64,000 nucleotides of DNA from Byssovorax sp. (GTDB taxonomy: Bacteria > Myxococcota_A > Polyangia > Polyangiales > Polyangiaceae): NCBI GenBank assembly GCA_025362495.1, contig JANYGI010000007.1, forward strand, positions 1 through 64,000. Direction: 5' to 3'. The notes below the pieces were generated by a model. It was not told the origin of the DNA, ran no database searches, and saw nothing but the letters and a program-made list of their open reading frames with translations. Numbering within the stretch: the first letter of the stretch is position 1; the number at the start of each line of letters is the position of its first letter. Shown here piece by piece: positions 13,561 through 21,075 of this stretch. The position numbers were made by a program, and so were the translations under genes.

Positions 13561-15507
13561 TCAGCCGGCGAGCGCCTGCGTCTCGACGAGCGAGACCCAG
13601 CGCGCCCCGGGACCCTGCCCGATGCACCGACACAAGCCGGCGTCGGCGAGGTTCGAGAGCGCGTACACAACGCGCTTTTTCGCGCGCTTGAGGTGCGCCG
13701 CAATCTCGTTGGCGGTCGCCTCGCCCAAGTCGCGCAGCAGATGATCGACCGGCGCGAACGGCTCGCGCTCGAGGCGCCCCGTGTAGCGGTGATCCGCCTC
13801 GGCGTTCACCGCCTCGACGGTGAGGCCGTACAAGCTCACCGGCGAGCGCGCCGGCCCGTTGCGCACGAGGCTCTTGCCGGTGACGAGGCGGCCCAGGTGG
13901 ATCTTGACGGTCGCGAGCGGGACCGCGAGCGCCTGCGCGATCTCGGCGGCCGTCAGCGGACGCCGGTCGCTCAGCAGACCGAGCAGCAGCGCCGGCAGCT
14001 CGGAGCGCGCGGCGCGCGGCGGCGGGAGAGCGCGGGCATAGCTCGCCTTCACGGCCATCCCGGCGCGGCGCCCGGCCACGCTCGCCAGTCTTTTCGCTTC
14101 CACGAGGGCCACGCCCTGGGCGACGAGCTTGCGGCGCGTGCGCGCGTACGCCTTGTTCCACGCCCTGTGTCTCGCCGCCTTGAACTCCCCGCGCGGCGAG
14201 AGCTTGCCGCCGAAGCCGGCACGAGCAAGCTCGTCGAGCGCGCCCGCGACGAGGGCGTTCGCCGGTGGGAGCGCCACCGGCTCCAAGCCCGGGAACTCGA
14301 TCGCGCCTTGGGGCAGACCGCGCCGCAGGCTGCGCACATACCCGGCCGTCATCGCCAGCGTAGAGTGCCCGAGGAATTGCCGCACAGCTTCGAGATCGCC
14401 GGCCGCGGCGCCGATGGTGCCGGCGGTGCGCCGATTGGCGTGGGGCGTCCATTTTTCGGGCTTGGGAAGCCCGATCTTCCGCGCGAGGTCGCGCATGAAG
14501 TTGCACGGCAACAGCCGCTCCGACGAGCGCCAGCGGCGCGGATGCGCGCTCTTGTGGACGCTCGGAAACACGGGCCCTTGCGCGTCGAAGATGCCGTGTT
14601 TTTTAAGCGCCCTGAAGTGCTCCTGCACGATCATCACCGCTGTCCGGTTCAGCCCGAGGACGCGCACGCGCTCGCCCTTCGGCAGGTCGGGCGGCTCGCG
14701 CGCGGCGGGGTTTCGCTCGATCCAGCCGCGCGTGACTTGCCTGCGGATCGTCACGCTCGGCTCGTCGGCGTCGAGGTCGAAATCGTGGACGCCGAGGCCG
14801 GCGGCCTCGCCCTGACGCAGGCCGAATACCATCTCGAAGAGCATCCGCGCCCACCAGTCGGAATACTCGCCGCGCTCCCACGCGGGCGCGTCGAGCTTCA
14901 TCGCCTCGAGCACAAACGCACTGACTTCGCCGATGTTGCGCGCCGCCTCGCCGCTTGCGTTGCGGTCGCTCGGCGGCGGGCGCCACGCGCCCCAGGGGAG
15001 CGCATCGATCCGGCGCGCGACGATGCCGCGGCGAGCGCACGCGCGCATCAAGTTGAACAAGTTCCTCTTGCTTTTCGGGCTCAGCGGGTCGCCGCCCGGC
15101 GTCGTCGTCTGATCGAGCCATTCGCGCATCACCACGCTCGTGCACATCGCGACGAGCGCGCGCCCCTTGCCAAAGGCCGGATAGCTCAGCACGTGGCGCC
15201 GATACTGCCCCTCGATCTTCGCGCGCCACCGCGGTTTCTGCGCGGCCACGTGCTCCTCGAAGACCTCGGCCCAGGTGAGCGGCCCTTTTGCGGCGCCGTG
15301 GCGGCGCGCCACCTCGCCGACCGCGACGCCCTGGCCCAGCTCGCGGCGCCGCGTCTCGACCTCGGCGATCACACGCGCGACCTCGGACGCGGTACCGATC
15401 ACGCTTTCGCGCGCCTGCGTTAGCGGATCGACGTACTGACGCCGGAAGATCTCGATCCGCTCCCCACTCGGGCCGACGGTGACGCGGTAGGGCTTCGCGT
15501 CCCTCAC
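13561..15507 (-). CDS. Tyrosine integrase with C-terminal double winged-helix extension, 648 aa
   Basis: The GTG start at 15507 overlaps the upstream gene's stop (GTGA). The catalytic set is complete: Arg231 (FGLRQGEAAG), His356-x-x-Arg359 (TPHANRR), His381 (LGHST) and nucleophile Tyr390 (MTAGYVRS). Residues ~75-175 are the SAM-like core-binding domain. After residue ~400 comes an unusual ~250-residue extension. It has a basic helical part (~430-490) and two winged-helix-like domains (~500-560, LTAAEIAQAL..., and ~585-640, EATANEIAAHLKRAKKRVVY...). Typical integrases end near residue 400. The extension may bind arm sites or regulate transcription. It would recombine attP with the tRNA site. 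Last gene of the minus-strand operon. Confidence 0.9.
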   Translation of the reverse strand: MRDAKPYRVTVGPSGERIEIFRRQYVDPLTQARESVIGTASEVARVIAEVETRRRELGQGVAVGEVARRHGAAKGPLTWAEVFEEHVAAQKPRWRAKIEGQYRRHVLSYPAFGKGRALVAMCTSVVMREWLDQTTTPGGDPLSPKSKRNLFNLMRACARRGIVARRIDALPWGAWRPPPSDRNASGEAARNIGEVSAFVLEAMKLDAPAWERGEYSDWWARMLFEMVFGLRQGEAAGLGVHDFDLDADEPSVTIRRQVTRGWIERNPAAREPPDLPKGERVRVLGLNRTAVMIVQEHFRALKKHGIFDAQGPVFPSVHKSAHPRRWRSSERLLPCNFMRDLARKIGLPKPEKWTPHANRRTAGTIGAAAGDLEAVRQFLGHSTLAMTAGYVRSLRRGLPQGAIEFPGLEPVALPPANALVAGALDELARAGFGGKLSPRGEFKAARHRAWNKAYARTRRKLVAQGVALVEAKRLASVAGRRAGMAVKASYARALPPPRAARSELPALLLGLLSDRRPLTAAEIAQALAVPLATVKIHLGRLVTGKSLVRNGPARSPVSLYGLTVEAVNAEADHRYTGRLEREPFAPVDHLLRDLGEATANEIAAHLKRAKKRVVYALSNLADAGLCRCIGQGPGARWVSLVETQALAG

Positions 15508-16109
15508 GTGCTCACCGTCCTGCTCAGCCACGCCGCGGCCATCGCGCGAAAGGTCGCCACGTCGCCGAGGTAGGCGCGCGCCACGGCGGCCTCGTGCGCC
15601 TCGTGCGCCCGCAGCTCCTCGGCGTACCACGCCAGGTGCTCGGCCGAGGGCGTGCGGGTTGGGCTGGAGCGCGGCGGGAGCGCAAAGCCGTCGTGCAGCT
15701 CGCCGAGCTCGTCGGGCTCGCCGTCCACCTCGAGGACGAACCCGAGACGCCGCCCGAGCACCGCGCCCTCGGCCGTCAGGCGCGCGGTCGCCACGATCGC
15801 CGCTTCAGCCACCACCAGGCCGGCAGCGATTTCCGGGAGCGGCCGCGGCTCGCGCCCGGCGTTGCGCTCCGCGCTCGCGACGAGGCGCGCCATGCGCTCG
15901 AAGTCCGCGGCCGTCCGCAGCGCCGGGAAGAGATCCCGAGGGCGCCCGATCGGCTCCTCGACCACGCCGCGGCGCGGATCGGGCCGGAACAGCTCGGCGC
16001 GCAGCCTCGCGCGTCGGCGCGCCGACGCATCAACCTCGACCACCGCAACCTGCAGCGAGGAAGCGACCACGGCTTCATGCAAAAACAGCTCAAGATTCGT
16101 CGATTTCAT
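15504..16109 (-). CDS. Hypothetical protein, 201 aa
   Basis: Lies directly upstream of, and overlaps, the integrase (GTGA). Begins MKSTNLELFLHEAV at 16109, inside the end of the preceding gene. A predominantly helical, Arg/Glu/Ala-rich soluble protein with a beta-containing middle (RRLGFVLEVDGEPDELGEL). No Cys clusters, unlike its operon neighbours. Function unknown. Position suggests a lysogeny/excision accessory role, for example directionality, but nothing in the sequence proves it. Confidence 0.6.
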   Translation of the reverse strand: MKSTNLELFLHEAVVASSLQVAVVEVDASARRRARLRAELFRPDPRRGVVEEPIGRPRDLFPALRTAADFERMARLVASAERNAGREPRPLPEIAAGLVVAEAAIVATARLTAEGAVLGRRLGFVLEVDGEPDELGELHDGFALPPRSSPTRTPSAEHLAWYAEELRAHEAHEAAVARAYLGDVATFRAMAAAWLSRTVST

Positions 16110-16620
16110 CTACTGGCCCAAAAGCATCGGCATAAGTGACAGGAGGCCGGCGCACAAATTCGGCGTAGGCCGCGAGGTGCCGCGCGCAGAGGCGCAGCGC
16201 GTTGACGCCCGGGGCAGGCGGAGCGCCGCATTCAGCCCACCACGGGCCGACCGTGCAGAAGCGCGGCCGCAAGGCCTCGATGGCGCGCTGGTGGGCGTCG
16301 CAGAGCGTGCCGGTGATGGCGGGGATCCCGCACGGCGGAGCGCCGCCACCGGGCGACTTCGCCCAGCCTTTGCCCCACTGGCAGAACCGACCCGACCAGA
16401 GCGGCCGCGGCAGCGGCGGCGCCACCTCAAGCGGGAGCGCCGGGGCGCGCGCCTCGCGGCGCTCCGCGCTCTCGACCAGGCCGCGCACGTCGAGCGACGC
16501 GACCGACGATGATCGCGCCGCCCGGGGCTCGCGCGCCGCCTGGGCTGCCTGGGCTTTCGCGCCCAGCGCCTCGAAGAACGGCAGCACGAGCACCGGGCTG
16601 CCGCGACTCACGGACGCCAC
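16090..16620 (-). CDS. Cys-containing hypothetical protein, 176 aa
   Basis: ATG 16620 lies 13 bases inside the preceding gene. Residues ~80-160 contain regularly placed Cys and His (GRFCQWG, PPCGIPAITGTLCDAH, RFCTVG, ECGAP, LRLCARHLAAY), compatible with two zinc-binding knuckles. The C-terminus is acidic (GPVDEIDES). Zinc-finger-like proteins of unknown role recur in this operon. Confidence 0.55.
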   Translation of the reverse strand: MASVSRGSPVLVLPFFEALGAKAQAAQAAREPRAARSSSVASLDVRGLVESAERREARAPALPLEVAPPLPRPLWSGRFCQWGKGWAKSPGGGAPPCGIPAITGTLCDAHQRAIEALRPRFCTVGPWWAECGAPPAPGVNALRLCARHLAAYAEFVRRPPVTYADAFGPVDEIDES

Positions 16621-16976
16621 CGGCGGCCGCCGCGCCGCACCACGAGCGGCGGCGCTTTCGGCCGTCGCCCACCGCGCGCCGCCGTCTCAGCGCGCTTCGC
16701 CTTGCGCATCACGGCGACGTTGACGCGGGCGACGTCGCAGTCGTGCCGAAAGGCCGCCGGCAGCGCCGACGAGCGCAGCGCCGCCGCCTCGATGGCGCGC
16801 GCCGCCTCGATCTGCTTTGGCGTCGCGTCGCGTAGATGCGCGCCGCACGACCAGCACACGAGCGGCGCCGCGCCAACCGCCGCGCCCACCGACGCCTCGA
16901 CCGGGAGCACCGGCCCGCAGATGTCGGCGCCCTCCGGATGGACGAAGAGACCGCGCCACCGCCGGAGCCCGATCAC
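16608..16976 (-). CDS. Small Cys-containing protein with basic tail, 122 aa
   Basis: GTG 16976 overlaps the previous stop (GTGA). Contains DICGP near residue 19 and CWSCG near residue 42, together a plausible four-Cys zinc ribbon. A helical segment (KQIEAARAIEAAALRSSAL) and an Arg/Lys-rich tail of about 35 residues follow. Possibly a small DNA-binding protein. No family recognised. Confidence 0.55.
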   Translation of the reverse strand: MIGLRRWRGLFVHPEGADICGPVLPVEASVGAAVGAAPLVCWSCGAHLRDATPKQIEAARAIEAAALRSSALPAAFRHDCDVARVNVAVMRKAKRAETAARGGRRPKAPPLVVRRGGRRWRP

Positions 16977-17248
16977 GCGACACCGCCGAGGCGAGGCCGG
17001 GCGCGCGTGCGCCAGTCGGGCGAGAAGCGCCCATGCCAGCGCGGAGGGCGCAGGAAGACGCGATTCTCCGGGCACGCCGCCCAGGTGCGCCGGGCGAGCC
17101 ACCGGAAGCGCGCCACGCAGCCACAGAGGCGCCAGGCGCGCCCCTCGCCCAGGAAGCCGACCCACGAACAGGGCCAGCGGCAGGCGCGGCCGGAGTCGTC
17201 CGGGCCGCGGCAGCAGGTTCCGCAGTTGCGACAGATCGGCGCCCTCAC
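16973..17248 (-). CDS. Cys/Trp/Arg-rich small protein, 91 aa
   Basis: GTG 17248 overlaps the previous TGA. The N-terminus (APICRNCGTCCRGPDDSGRAC) has five Cys in 21 residues and resembles a treble-clef or [4Fe-4S]-like cluster. RLCGC and AACPENR add more Cys. Residues ~45-70 are Trp/Arg/Phe-rich. Probably metal-binding. Start codon chosen from the GTGA overlap pattern shared by the whole operon. Confidence 0.5.
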   Translation of the reverse strand: MRAPICRNCGTCCRGPDDSGRACRWPCSWVGFLGEGRAWRLCGCVARFRWLARRTWAACPENRVFLRPPRWHGRFSPDWRTRARPRLGGVA

Positions 17249-17412
17249 AGGAGCCCCCACGGGTCGCAGGCGTCGCAGCCCCAGCAGCGGCCGGCGCCGC
17301 GGCAGACGTGCGGCGGCAGCTCAGCGCGCGGCCGGCGCTGCGGGCGCGTCCACGGGGGAGGAAGCTCGCGGAGCTCGGCCGCGCCGTCACGCTCTTGTTC
17401 GGCCGCGCTCAC
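17245..17412 (-). CDS. Very small Cys-rich protein, 55 aa
   Basis: GTG 17412 overlaps the previous gene's TGA, and the TGA at 17247-17245 overlaps the next GTG. The first half is charged and Pro/Arg-rich. The last 18 residues (HVCRGAGRCWGCDACDPWG) hold four Cys in a CxxxxxCxxCxxC arrangement, a likely single zinc site. The gene is supported mainly by the two coupled overlaps and the Cys pattern. Confidence 0.5.
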   Translation of the reverse strand: MSAAEQERDGAAELRELPPPWTRPQRRPRAELPPHVCRGAGRCWGCDACDPWGLL

Positions 17413-17906
17413 GACCGGCCTCCGTCGGCGGTCGGCTCGTCGTCGCCCAGGTGGGCACCGTCGCCCCGCGGAATCGACGTAACGTCCCCGTCCGCCCAGG
17501 CGACGAACACCCGCAGCGCAGCCGCCGCAGAGTCGGCCCGCTCGTCGTCGGTCAACCCGCGCCCGAGCTGGCCAGCGATCTTACGAGCGCACCGATCGGC
17601 GTCCTGTTCCGGCGTCTCCATGACGCTCGCGACGAGAGCGCGCGCGGCCATCGTCCGCGCCACCTGGGCGGCGCTCTTCTCCGAGGCGATGATCTCGACG
17701 ATGCGCGCGAGGTCGTCGTGGTCGAATAAGAACCCGGGCTCGGCAACGAGGTGGGGCGGACCATTGCCGCCCTGGAGCGCGGTGACGTACGGCTGGCCGC
17801 CGCACGACACGCAGAGGCCGTCACCGTCGACCATCGGCGCGGCGGCGCACGCGCACGACACGCACGAGCCGCAGGGACACGCCTGCACCTTGCCCGCCGT
17901 GCTCAC
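17409..17906 (-). CDS. Zinc-finger-like protein, 165 aa
   Basis: GTG 17906 overlaps the upstream stop. Residues ~10-38 hold seven Cys (CPCGSCVSCACAA ... LCVSCGG), enough for one or two zinc sites. The remaining ~125 residues are helical and acidic (ARIVEIIASEKSAAQVARTM, ALRVFVAWADGD). Could be an anti-repressor, a transcription factor or a protein adaptor. Nothing identifies it further. Confidence 0.55.
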   Translation of the reverse strand: MSTAGKVQACPCGSCVSCACAAAPMVDGDGLCVSCGGQPYVTALQGGNGPPHLVAEPGFLFDHDDLARIVEIIASEKSAAQVARTMAARALVASVMETPEQDADRCARKIAGQLGRGLTDDERADSAAAALRVFVAWADGDVTSIPRGDGAHLGDDEPTADGGRS

Positions 17907-19198
17907 GAAGCACCACCCTCCGCGCTGCGACCGTCCACGCACCTGTCGCAGACGCGCCGGGCCCAACTCGCCGCGCTCGGCTCCACCAGGTCGCGACTGC
18001 ACTCGAGGCAGGCGCGCTTGAACCTCAGCACGCCGAGGCGCGGCCGGAGCTTCGCCACGACCTTCGAGCCGACGAACGCGACGCACCACCGGCGGAAAAT
18101 CTCGCCGTGCATCGCCACGTCGCGCGAGAGGCGCCACGCGGTCGGCGTGTGGAGCAAGAGCACGGCAGCCAGCGCCGCCGCGTCCACGAACTCGACCGGC
18201 GTCCCCTCGACGCCCGGGAGGGTCACGACGCCGCGGGGATAGACCGCGACGAGCGGCCCGCGCTCGCGCTCGCGCTCCGGCCCGTACCCGCTCTCGTCGC
18301 AGATCTGCGTCATCTGCGATGAGAGCTCGTCGCCGTAGACGAAGACCAGCGACTCCCCTTGACCGCCGGCCACGAGCAAGCAGGCCTCGGAAGCCGACGC
18401 GCGCGGCCCAAAAACCGTCTTGTCCACGAGCACCGCGCCGGCCATGCGGACCGCAGCCGGCGCGCACACCGAACAGGGACGATGAAGCACCGCGCCCTCA
18501 CGCTGGCCGCAGCACGCGCAGGCGAGGGGCGCAGGCAGCGACAGCCGAACGCCGAGCGGATCGAGCACCAGGAGGAGCAGGAGACGCGAATCGCCGCTGT
18601 CACTCCGCGCGAGCGCGTGAACTTGCTTCGCGCCGATCGCCACGGTGAGGCGCCCGAGCGCCGCCGCGTCGCGCCGCAAGGCGAAGGCCGCAAGCTCCCA
18701 GAGCTGCGCGGCCTCCACGAGCACGGTGTGAGCCACCTGGGCCGCCGTCGCCGCGTCGCCGATCGCCTCGCTCACGGTGTCCCGCCGCGTCGCCACCTCC
18801 TCCAGCGCGAGCGCGATCACGCGGCGCGCCTCGACGCCCATCGCGTCTTGCGTCTGCTCCGTGAGGGCCGAGCGCCCCAGCTCGGACCGCATCACCGCGA
18901 CGCGGCGCAACGCCTCCCACATCGGCCCCGCGTCGCCCTCGACCTCGGCGAGGGGAGCCCCGGCGGCAATCCCCCACACCAGGGGGAAGAATCCACCATC
19001 ACCCACCTGAACGAGCGACCACCACCCGAGCCACAACAGCAGGTGGTCAAAGGTGGTGAACTCGAACACCGGACGCCCGTCCAGGCTCGCGAGCTGCGAG
19101 GCGTCCGCACACGCCGCGCACAGCGCCTTTTGTCGATCGTCGATGGTGCGGCGAGAACCCGAGCGAGATCCGGCCGTTACACCGATCCCCGTCGACAC
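17903..19198 (-). CDS. Large zinc-finger-containing hypothetical protein, 431 aa
   Basis: First gene of the eight-gene minus operon. GTG 19198 is the most upstream plausible start. Upstream in-frame sequence is low-complexity, and a start further downstream cannot be excluded. It has three Cys clusters: CAACADA (~27-30), CACCGQREGAVLHRPCSVCAP (~200-220), and CLECSRDL ... RRVCDRCVDG near the C-terminus. The middle is helical. The clusters at both ends suggest structural zinc sites. The function is unknown. By position it could be the master or early protein of this operon. Confidence 0.5.
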   Translation of the reverse strand: MSTGIGVTAGSRSGSRRTIDDRQKALCAACADASQLASLDGRPVFEFTTFDHLLLWLGWWSLVQVGDGGFFPLVWGIAAGAPLAEVEGDAGPMWEALRRVAVMRSELGRSALTEQTQDAMGVEARRVIALALEEVATRRDTVSEAIGDAATAAQVAHTVLVEAAQLWELAAFALRRDAAALGRLTVAIGAKQVHALARSDSGDSRLLLLLVLDPLGVRLSLPAPLACACCGQREGAVLHRPCSVCAPAAVRMAGAVLVDKTVFGPRASASEACLLVAGGQGESLVFVYGDELSSQMTQICDESGYGPERERERGPLVAVYPRGVVTLPGVEGTPVEFVDAAALAAVLLLHTPTAWRLSRDVAMHGEIFRRWCVAFVGSKVVAKLRPRLGVLRFKRACLECSRDLVEPSAASWARRVCDRCVDGRSAEGGAS

Positions 19199-19213
19199 AT
19201 TGCGAAGGCCAGA

Positions 19214-19226
19214 CCGCTTCGCATTT
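19214..19226 (+). other. Candidate attR core (13-bp direct repeat, right copy)
   Basis: Identical to 213-225. Here the core is part of an inverted repeat, TGCGAAG (19201-19207) and CTTCGCA (19217-19223) with a 9-bp spacer, resembling the paired arm-like sites tyrosine recombinases bind. It lies just upstream of the eight-gene minus operon. Confidence 0.4.
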
Positions 19227-19237
19227 CCCTTACAGAT

Positions 19238-19299
19238 GGGGCCGCAAGCGGTCCCATACCCCAACGGGGGCTTCGCCCCCTCCCTGCGCGCGCGCAGGG
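19238..19299. repeat. Cluster of three hairpins next to the right attachment site
   Basis: Three inverted repeats follow each other. GGGGCCGC pairs with GCGGTCCC (19238-19255, 2-nt loop, one G-T pair). GGGGGC pairs with GCCCCC (19266-19280, 3-nt loop). An 18-bp perfect palindrome lies at 19282-19299. They are within 75 bp of attR and would also lie in the leader of the minus operon. They could affect transcription into the operon or mark a recombination or replication site. Confidence 0.4.
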
Positions 19300-19432
19300 G
19301 CCCTCCCCCGCGCTGCGGTGAGAGGTTGGGTGGCCCGCGATCGAGAGTGGGTGTTGGCCGCTCGGGATTCTGGGTGGGCATTGACCCGACGGATGGCGGG
19401 GCTGGGTTGGTGGGTGACCGCGTTACGATTGA

Positions 19433-19466
19433 CCCTCTCCCGACGACGTCGGCGAGAGGGTTTTTC
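19433..19466 (+). terminator. Rho-independent terminator, rightward
   Basis: CCCTCTC ... CGAC gac GTCG ... GAGAGGG forms a long GC-rich stem (19433-19460) followed by TTTTT on the plus strand. No plus-strand gene reads toward it. The simplest explanation is that it once terminated the tRNA transcript and was separated from it when the element inserted. The rest of 19300-19712 holds no gene that I can support. Confidence 0.65.
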
Positions 19467-19712
19467 ATTTGCGCGGTCCATCGCGCCCCGCAACTCAAGC
19501 TCGCTTCGGAGCCCTTGCGCGACCTTTGCGAGGCTGGTGCGGGTTTGGGCCGCCCCCGCGGCTCCGGAGGCCCCCTTGCGAGCGCTACGCGGAGCCGTCG
19601 GTGATTTTCGCCGAGCCGTGGGCGCGGCCAAGGCGGAGGAGGAGCCGTCCGACCGGACGGCGACGACGACAACGCCGGCCCCGCCCGCGGATCGGCGAAA
19701 AGCACCCGGCTC

Positions 19713-20804
19713 CTAGTTACAGGTGGCGCCGATGGGGGTGACCGGGCCGACGGCGCCGAGCTGGACTTCCTTCATCTCGAAGCCGAGGCCCATCGAGATG
19801 CCGTCGCAGGTCTTGGTCGGATCCTGGCTGCCGTCGGCCATGATGTCCGACGCCTGGCGGGCCTGCGTCAGCAGACCGGCGAAGAGCGGGCTCTCGCAGA
19901 GGCCGAGCAGGGCGCCCGCCTTCTTCATCTCGGCCACGAACTCCTCGGTGTTGAGGACGCCGCCGATCCGGCCGCTGGTCGCGCTCTTGCGATCGCCGGC
20001 GAGGTCCATCGTCGTGCGCGCCGCGTACAGCGTCAGCTTGACCGACGTGCTCGTCGTCTTCGTATTGAGCGGGATCGTGAGGATGAACGTCGCGTCTTTG
20101 CCGGCGTCGTACATCGTGCCCGTCACCGAGCTGTTGTGGAAGCGGATCGTCGAGGACTCCGGATCCATCGGATCGCCGAGGAGCTCGGGCGCGACCGGCC
20201 ACTTGTCCGTCCCATCGAACTTCGGCGTCGAGCCGAGCGCCGTTCCGGCGAAGAGCCGCGTCGTCATCCCGGTGACGTCGCCCGTCGGAGGCAGGCAGTC
20301 CATCTTCAGGAGCACGGTGAAAATGCCCTTCTGGATGCCGGCGTTGCTGTCGGCCACCAGGGTCGGGTAGAGCGAGAGGATGAGGGGCAAGAGGTTCTTG
20401 CCAAACGAGTTGTCGATACCATCGTCGCCGTCAGGATACGGCACCACCGTGAGAGCATTCGAGTTCGGCTTGCACAGGTCGGTCGACGCGGTGGTCGACA
20501 CCAGGTTGTCGAGGTTGAAGCCGAACTTCTTCCACTGGCCGCTGTTGCCCTCTCCGAACGTGAGCTTCGTGACGGCGAGCACGACGCCTTCGTCGTTCGC
20601 GCAAGTCAGGCCGCCGGTGCTGCTGCTCGCGGCCGTGGTGCTGCTCGCGGTGGTCGAAGCGGAGGTGCTCCCGCCCATGCCGCTGCCGCCGGTGCCAGTG
20701 GTGGTCGTCGTGGCCGTCGTATCGGCGCCGCCGCAGCCCACGGCCACCGCGGTCGCCGTGGTCACGAGGGCGAGCGCAAAACGAACTCGATTATTTCCAA
20801 GCAT
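19713..20804 (-). CDS. Secreted lipoprotein, 363 aa, unknown
   Basis: Lipoprotein signal peptide (hydrophobic FALALVTTATAVAVGC) with Cys24, then a Thr/Ser/Gly linker (~28-65) typical of Polyangiales surface lipoproteins. The mature domain (~66-363) is beta-rich with several Cys (DLCKP, MDCLPP, GLCES, KTCDG, GATCN) that may pair outside the cell. No known domain was recognised. Followed upstream by a 270-bp gap (20805-21075) with no gene that I can support. Confidence 0.75.
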   Translation of the reverse strand: MLGNNRVRFALALVTTATAVAVGCGGADTTATTTTTGTGGSGMGGSTSASTTASSTTAASSSTGGLTCANDEGVVLAVTKLTFGEGNSGQWKKFGFNLDNLVSTTASTDLCKPNSNALTVVPYPDGDDGIDNSFGKNLLPLILSLYPTLVADSNAGIQKGIFTVLLKMDCLPPTGDVTGMTTRLFAGTALGSTPKFDGTDKWPVAPELLGDPMDPESSTIRFHNSSVTGTMYDAGKDATFILTIPLNTKTTSTSVKLTLYAARTTMDLAGDRKSATSGRIGGVLNTEEFVAEMKKAGALLGLCESPLFAGLLTQARQASDIMADGSQDPTKTCDGISMGLGFEMKEVQLGAVGPVTPIGATCN

Positions 20805-21075
20805 AGTGTCGTGTTCCTCTCGAAGTGATGCTCAGTTCAGAACTCGGGACCTGCGCCGACCGCCGCCCGCGAGCGGCGCTGTCGCGTTCAGTCGTGGTCT
20901 TGCGCTGCTGTCCAGCGCCGCAGCGTCCGGCAGCTTGCTCCGGTAGCTCGCGTCGAGCAACAGGCACGCTCTCCCGGGCGTCGTGGCCAGGGCGACCCCT
21001 CCGCGCCCTGGCGCCCTGCCGGCGCTGCGCCGACTTCGCGCCCCTGAGCGACGACCCGTGGACGGCAAGCATGCC

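Larger units (their letters stand above)
213..19226. mobile_element. Putative integrated tailless temperate phage (or phage-derived element)
   Basis: About 19 kb of tightly packed genes with overlapping stops and starts, bounded by a 13-bp direct repeat whose left copy lies in a tRNA 3' end. Contents: tyrosine integrase, RHH regulator, RadA-like ATPase, two cell-wall hydrolase candidates, many small proteins with a terminal membrane segment, a candidate capsid cassette (8388-10499), and a Lys/Arg-rich peptide. No large terminase, portal, tape measure or tail protein was recognised, which argues against a tailed phage. A membrane-containing or other tailless phage is an inference. The gene style differs sharply from the host part, which has larger genes and Ser/Thr-rich lipoproteins. 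Bases 223-338 hold no gene that I can support. Confidence 0.7.

Noticed and set aside
20791..21072. Small minus-strand gene in the gap before the VWA lipoprotein
   Set aside because: Arg/Ala/Gly-rich translation typical of GC-rich shadow frames. No ribosome site or domain.
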